A stretch of 64,000 bases of DNA from Limnoperna fortunei (lineage: Eukaryota; Mollusca; Bivalvia; Mytilida; Modiolidae), in contig OX104113.1 of the NCBI GenBank assembly GCA_944474755.1, forward strand, positions 69,523,944 through 69,587,943, in the 5' to 3' direction. The position numbers and the translations under genes are program-made. The notes under the pieces were generated by a model that was not told the origin of the DNA, ran no database searches, and saw only the letters and a list, made by a program, of their open reading frames with translations. Positions 60,377 through 64,000 of this stretch are shown piece after piece; the stretch's first letter is position 1, and the number at the start of each line of letters is the position of its first letter.

Positions 60377-62907
60377 CCTCCACCGGAAAATGGTATGCGG
60401 TGTTGAATTAAAAACCGCGATCGGTTCAACCACAATTACTCCGTATTTACAGTGACAGTCTAGACTCCAGGTTTAGAGCTAATTTTCATGGAACTTTAAA
60501 TCAGTTAGTTCATAGGCGTAGCACCCAGGAAAATAGTGTTACGGTCGGTTAAGGGTCGACAACACGTTTACCATGAATGTTTAAATATAGATAGGGGTTT
60601 TTCATGTGCAATTATTTGTCACTTACCAAATTGCGCTCGAGATCGTAACGGTTGCTGTTTTATATTGAAGTTTAAAAAAAATAGATTTATGTTGAACATT
60701 TCACAAATTAAAGAGTATATGTAACGAAATTCTATATTTTTTCAATTTACAAACAAATTGGTACGGTGAGGTAAGGTAAGGTGGTACGGTCCGACCACGT
60801 TACCGACCGGGGGCCGTACCGCTTGCTACGCCAAAGTACTAATACTAGTCCCACCCTTTTTGTACAATATTCAGACAATTTTCAAATACATTCTGGCGCC
60901 CAGTTTTAAATCGAAGGTAAGACAGTATTTTTCTGGATTAGGAGTTGACATGATTAGCTGGCCTTTACGGACCAGTTGGCTTTAACATGTTGCTTGAACC
61001 TTCCGAACACTAGGAGTAAAATGTATATATAAATTTATTTTCGTTAGATAATAAATGATTTTTTGGCAAACTGTGCAAAGGGAGATGAACATTTTCAAGA
61101 CGGATTATGCTTAATGATAACCATGTTTTGAAATCTGATATGTCATTTAAGACACATGATTCTTGTCAGAACTTAAAATGAGTTCGTATGTTTTGTATAA
61201 GCGCACATAAACTTATATCTTATATGAATAATTATTTTTCAGCAGTCTGATAACAGTATAATTTGACAATCAGAGGATGTCAAGATCCCGTATCTCTTAC
61301 TCAATAATAAACATTATTAACTATTTCAATCCTGTCATATGATTGAGATAAGACAGTTCCAATTAAACCAGTGTATTAAGCCACACTTTTGTGTGATTGA
61401 ATTGTGATGTTTGTGTTTTGTGTATCTCCACTTTTTACAGTGCACAGAAGAAAGCCTGTGACAATGCCTTCCATGTTTTTGTTTCAAAAAGTTATTTGTT
61501 TCAAAACAAAACTGAAAAATCACAAATGGGGTTTTTACAGATCTCAGTGTCTTGCAGCATTTGAATTAGATTGGCTTGCAAAAGAGAATTTTCAAAATTA
61601 ACATAATAAGTTTTATTTTGAGTTTTTGGAATTTAGATAACATAAAAACAACTTTGTAGTGGACGCCATTTAAAACTACAGTTGTATATGTGTATACTTA
61701 AAAAAAGAGGTTTCAGAGGAGATGCCTCTTAAAAGATTTCCATGTAAGTTTCTGCGATAGCAACCGACTTGAATCTCCGATACCAACAAAACATAATCCA
61801 CCTAGCGGACAAATTACTGTAACCAGAATTCCTAGCATCGTTGATAGGCTTATTGGTACCAATGAGGAATACATCTGATGAAATTTGCTATGCAGGATTT
61901 GCCAACTGATCTTGATTATGAGTCATACATTTCCATGACACAACTGTGCAAATTACCTTGGCTTAGGCGACAATCGGCACAGTAATCAAAGCGAACTCCT
62001 TACTGACCAATACTTAATATACAGACATTAGGTTAATGAGAATTTCTTCTCCTATTAGAACAACTAATAAAAGGAACAAGTTTATTCAGTAATCAAAGAA
62101 ATAAAATATTTTAAGAAGAAATATATAAGAAATATAATAGTGTAAGATATTAAAAAGAACAGTTGTAACTAAAGCGAACTCGTTGCTGACCACTACATGA
62201 ATATAAATATACAGGCATTAGGTTAAGGGGCATTGCTTCTCCTATTTAATGAACAAAACCAACAAATAAAAGGAACAAGTTTATTGAGCAATCAAAGCAA
62301 CAAAAAAAAATGAGGAATAAAAACAGTTTGGTAAAAAGAGTTGTGAATATGGCTTTTCTCCAATATCATCTGTTGCCCACGTCTAGATACGATGATATGT
62401 CTCAATTGCATGATTTTTTTTACTGTTCGTACAAAAGTTCATTTCCTGCAACTAAGAAAAAGTACTGGCTTCCATCTTGTCTGTATCTCGGAGTAGAACT
62501 TTTTAGTAAGATGAGATACTGTAATTAACGATACCACTTCTGTCAGGTTTTCAGATATATCTGTTTGACTGTGGTTTATCGTCTGTACATTTTTTTGTTT
62601 GTACTCAAACTTTCATTTTGGTCACAAAGAATTACTTCAGAATATTTAGTGCCTGAAACAGACAATGGTAATATAATTTGTAAGCATTAACAAAATTAAA
62701 ACTGGACTTAAGATTACAAACAAATCGAAGCAGTATGTGGAACACAATCTGCTGTAAATTATAGTGTAAATAAATGAAATAATATTTAAACATTATCCTT
62801 TATATTTAACTTAACCGACAAGCCCTTTTCTATCTGACAGCCATAGTTATTGGATGGAGCTTTATATTGATACTATGAGATTGGTCAGGATTAATTTAAC
62901 ATACATT
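60377..62907. other. Upstream region of PPP1R21
   Basis: It should hold the PPP1R21 5' UTR and promoter, but no TATA box or CpG-rich block stands out. A related pair of segments (about 61985-62100 and 62165-62300, sharing 'aaagcgaactc', 'acattaggttaa' and 'aaaaggaacaagtttatt') forms a degenerate tandem duplication. No coding exon was recognised. Confidence 0.45.
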
Positions 62908-62927
62908 TAAAGCAGGAATCCTTTCTT

Positions 62928-63518
62928 CATTCCACCGAAATTGTTCTTGTTCTGTGAGTTGTTACTGGCGTGCTTGGCATCAACCTTTACATTTGACTGG
63001 GCTGAAGTCCCTTGTTGATTGCAGGTAGATACCATAGCATCCTTCAACATGCAAGATTCCAAAGGGTTTTCAGGTTTTGTGGTATTTTTAACTGAAACGA
63101 AAAGTGGAGCTTACTTTTTTACCACAGCTTTTGTTCTTAATAGTCATATTTGATTGATTCTTTACTGCTGTAAAAATGGAAAAAGTTAATAAAAAATTTA
63201 ACTGTATCCTAATGACACACAAACATACAGTCTATTTGAATAACATGTATGTATCTGAAGTAGTTTTACTGATATTAGCAATTTTTTTTCAGCTCCACCA
63301 AGGGTGGCGAATCTTTCCATGTATAGGGAGTAAGAATTACAAGCTACCAGAAACGTAGAAGAAGAAAAATACTTAGTATTTGCATTTTCGTTAAATATAT
63401 CACGGTTAAATATTAATTATTACATTAAGAGAATTTTACAAAAGTGCAAACCTTCTGTATTGAGCCATTTGTATAACTCAATTGCTCCAGAAATAAGCTG
63501 CATTGTGAATATTATCAT
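62928..63518 (-). CDS. Possible small two-exon gene upstream of PPP1R21
   Basis: Candidate exons 63518-63452 and 63091-62928 join in phase 1. Exon 1 reads MQLISGAIELYKWLN after an initial MIIFT, with acceptor TTATTTCCAG before it; exon 2 reads KNTTKPENPLESCMLKDAMV and ends NNSVE before TGA at 62930-62928. A shift by one base just before the stop would read FGGMKKGFLL to a TAA at 62908, which looks more protein-like, so the end may be broken or mis-sequenced. The donor (GAAG/GTTTGC) is weak. I do not recognise the family. A 5' exon could lie near 63830. Confidence 0.35.
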
Positions 63519-64000
63519 CTGGAAATAAAAAAACGGTATTTAAAAAACGGTGTCGTTTTAATCTTTAAATTAGCAGAATGTCTTTTATGAATATAAGCAT
63601 CATCAAGGAAAATAAGTAGACTCTTTTGTCGAAAGATAAGTATTACGTACTACTCGTTGAATTGTGAAATTGCATTAGATCAAAAAGTCTTGTTCAACAA
63701 AGGAATACGAGATATATGTAATTTGTTTCAAACGCCGTCTGTGACCGCAATAATCCTTGAAAACTTGATTAAACCTATATAGTTCTTTGAAAATTTCAGT
63801 TTAAAAAAAATGTACTGTATAAATACCTTTAAATTCTTTCTTTAGTTTGGCACCTAATTTGAACACGCTATATAGCTAGCGACGTTCAGCAACAAGCGAC
63901 GGCTTGGTATATAGAAACGGCGTAACTTATGTTTCCTTTATGACGTTAACAATGAAACTCAAAGCGAGGTCGCAGTATTTCCTGACGATCTTTAGAATTT
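63519..64000. other. End of window, no feature recognised
   Basis: A possible minus-strand donor (TTTAAAG/GTATTT near 63827) could end a 5' non-coding exon of the gene at 62928-63518. Otherwise nothing was seen. Confidence 0.3.

Noticed and set aside
61335..62528. Several ORFs of 60-72 aa upstream of PPP1R21
   Set aside because: No domain, no splice context and partly within a degenerate tandem duplication.

Overview
The window is animal genomic DNA, AT-rich, with GT-AG introns and many transposons. The SINE tail (the motif 'gctgaaaaattgctgaaagtggcgttaaacacc', partly quoted here), the abundant acatgtacatgta strings and the transposon types point to a mollusc, probably a bivalve. I cannot name a species.

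Host frame. Almost the whole window (60376 down to 8721, minus strand) is one conserved gene, PPP1R21 (KLRAQ1; Fy-2 of the FERRY Rab5-effector complex). I could splice 21 coding exons by hand in one continuous frame to 783 codons. From memory this is close to the human length of about 780. A second minus-strand gene fragment lies at about 62928-63518, and a single-exon MATH/TRAF-like ORF sits inside PPP1R21 intron 5 (47168-47743). The rest of the 1-8720 and 60.4-64 kb stretches holds only repeats and AT-rich DNA that I can recognise.

Nested mobile elements. Intron 14 of PPP1R21 (15928-37105, 21 kb) holds a nest. (1) An outer TIR element with TA flanks (16688-36680) is split by (2) a complete Ty3/Gypsy LTR retrotransposon (17262-36090) with 4-bp target duplications CCGT, PBS, polypurine tract, gag, pol and nearly identical LTRs. 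(3) Eleven bases after the pol stop codon, that element is split by a complete 7.66-kb ISL2EU/IS5-like DNA transposon (24180-31840). It has imperfect TIRs, a spliced SAP-SWIM-YqaJ exonuclease gene and a convergent THAP-DDE_4 transposase gene. (4) That transposon carries a SINE (29221-29738). The 3' LTR is also interrupted by a 346-bp hairpin MITE whose near-identical twin lies 18 bp from the exon 14 splice acceptor.

Most unusual content. Downstream of the ISL2EU insertion, the Gypsy element keeps a third ORF (32310-33554) that encodes an N-terminal C2H2-like zinc finger and a C-terminal BTB/T1 domain of the KCTD type. Its in-frame 3' splice site at 32309 matches the phase of a short ATG exon with a 5' splice site inside the LTR (18053-18094). 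This suggests a spliced, env-like subgenomic mRNA for a retroelement-encoded putative Cullin-3 adaptor. Gag and pol overlap in the -1 frame and carry a GGGAAAC slippery heptamer followed by a possible pseudoknot.

Elsewhere there are three copies of a TIR family with exact 5-bp target duplications (one inserted inside another), about a dozen tRNA-derived SINE copies, a 5'-truncated non-LTR retrotransposon, several foldback elements and short tandem arrays.
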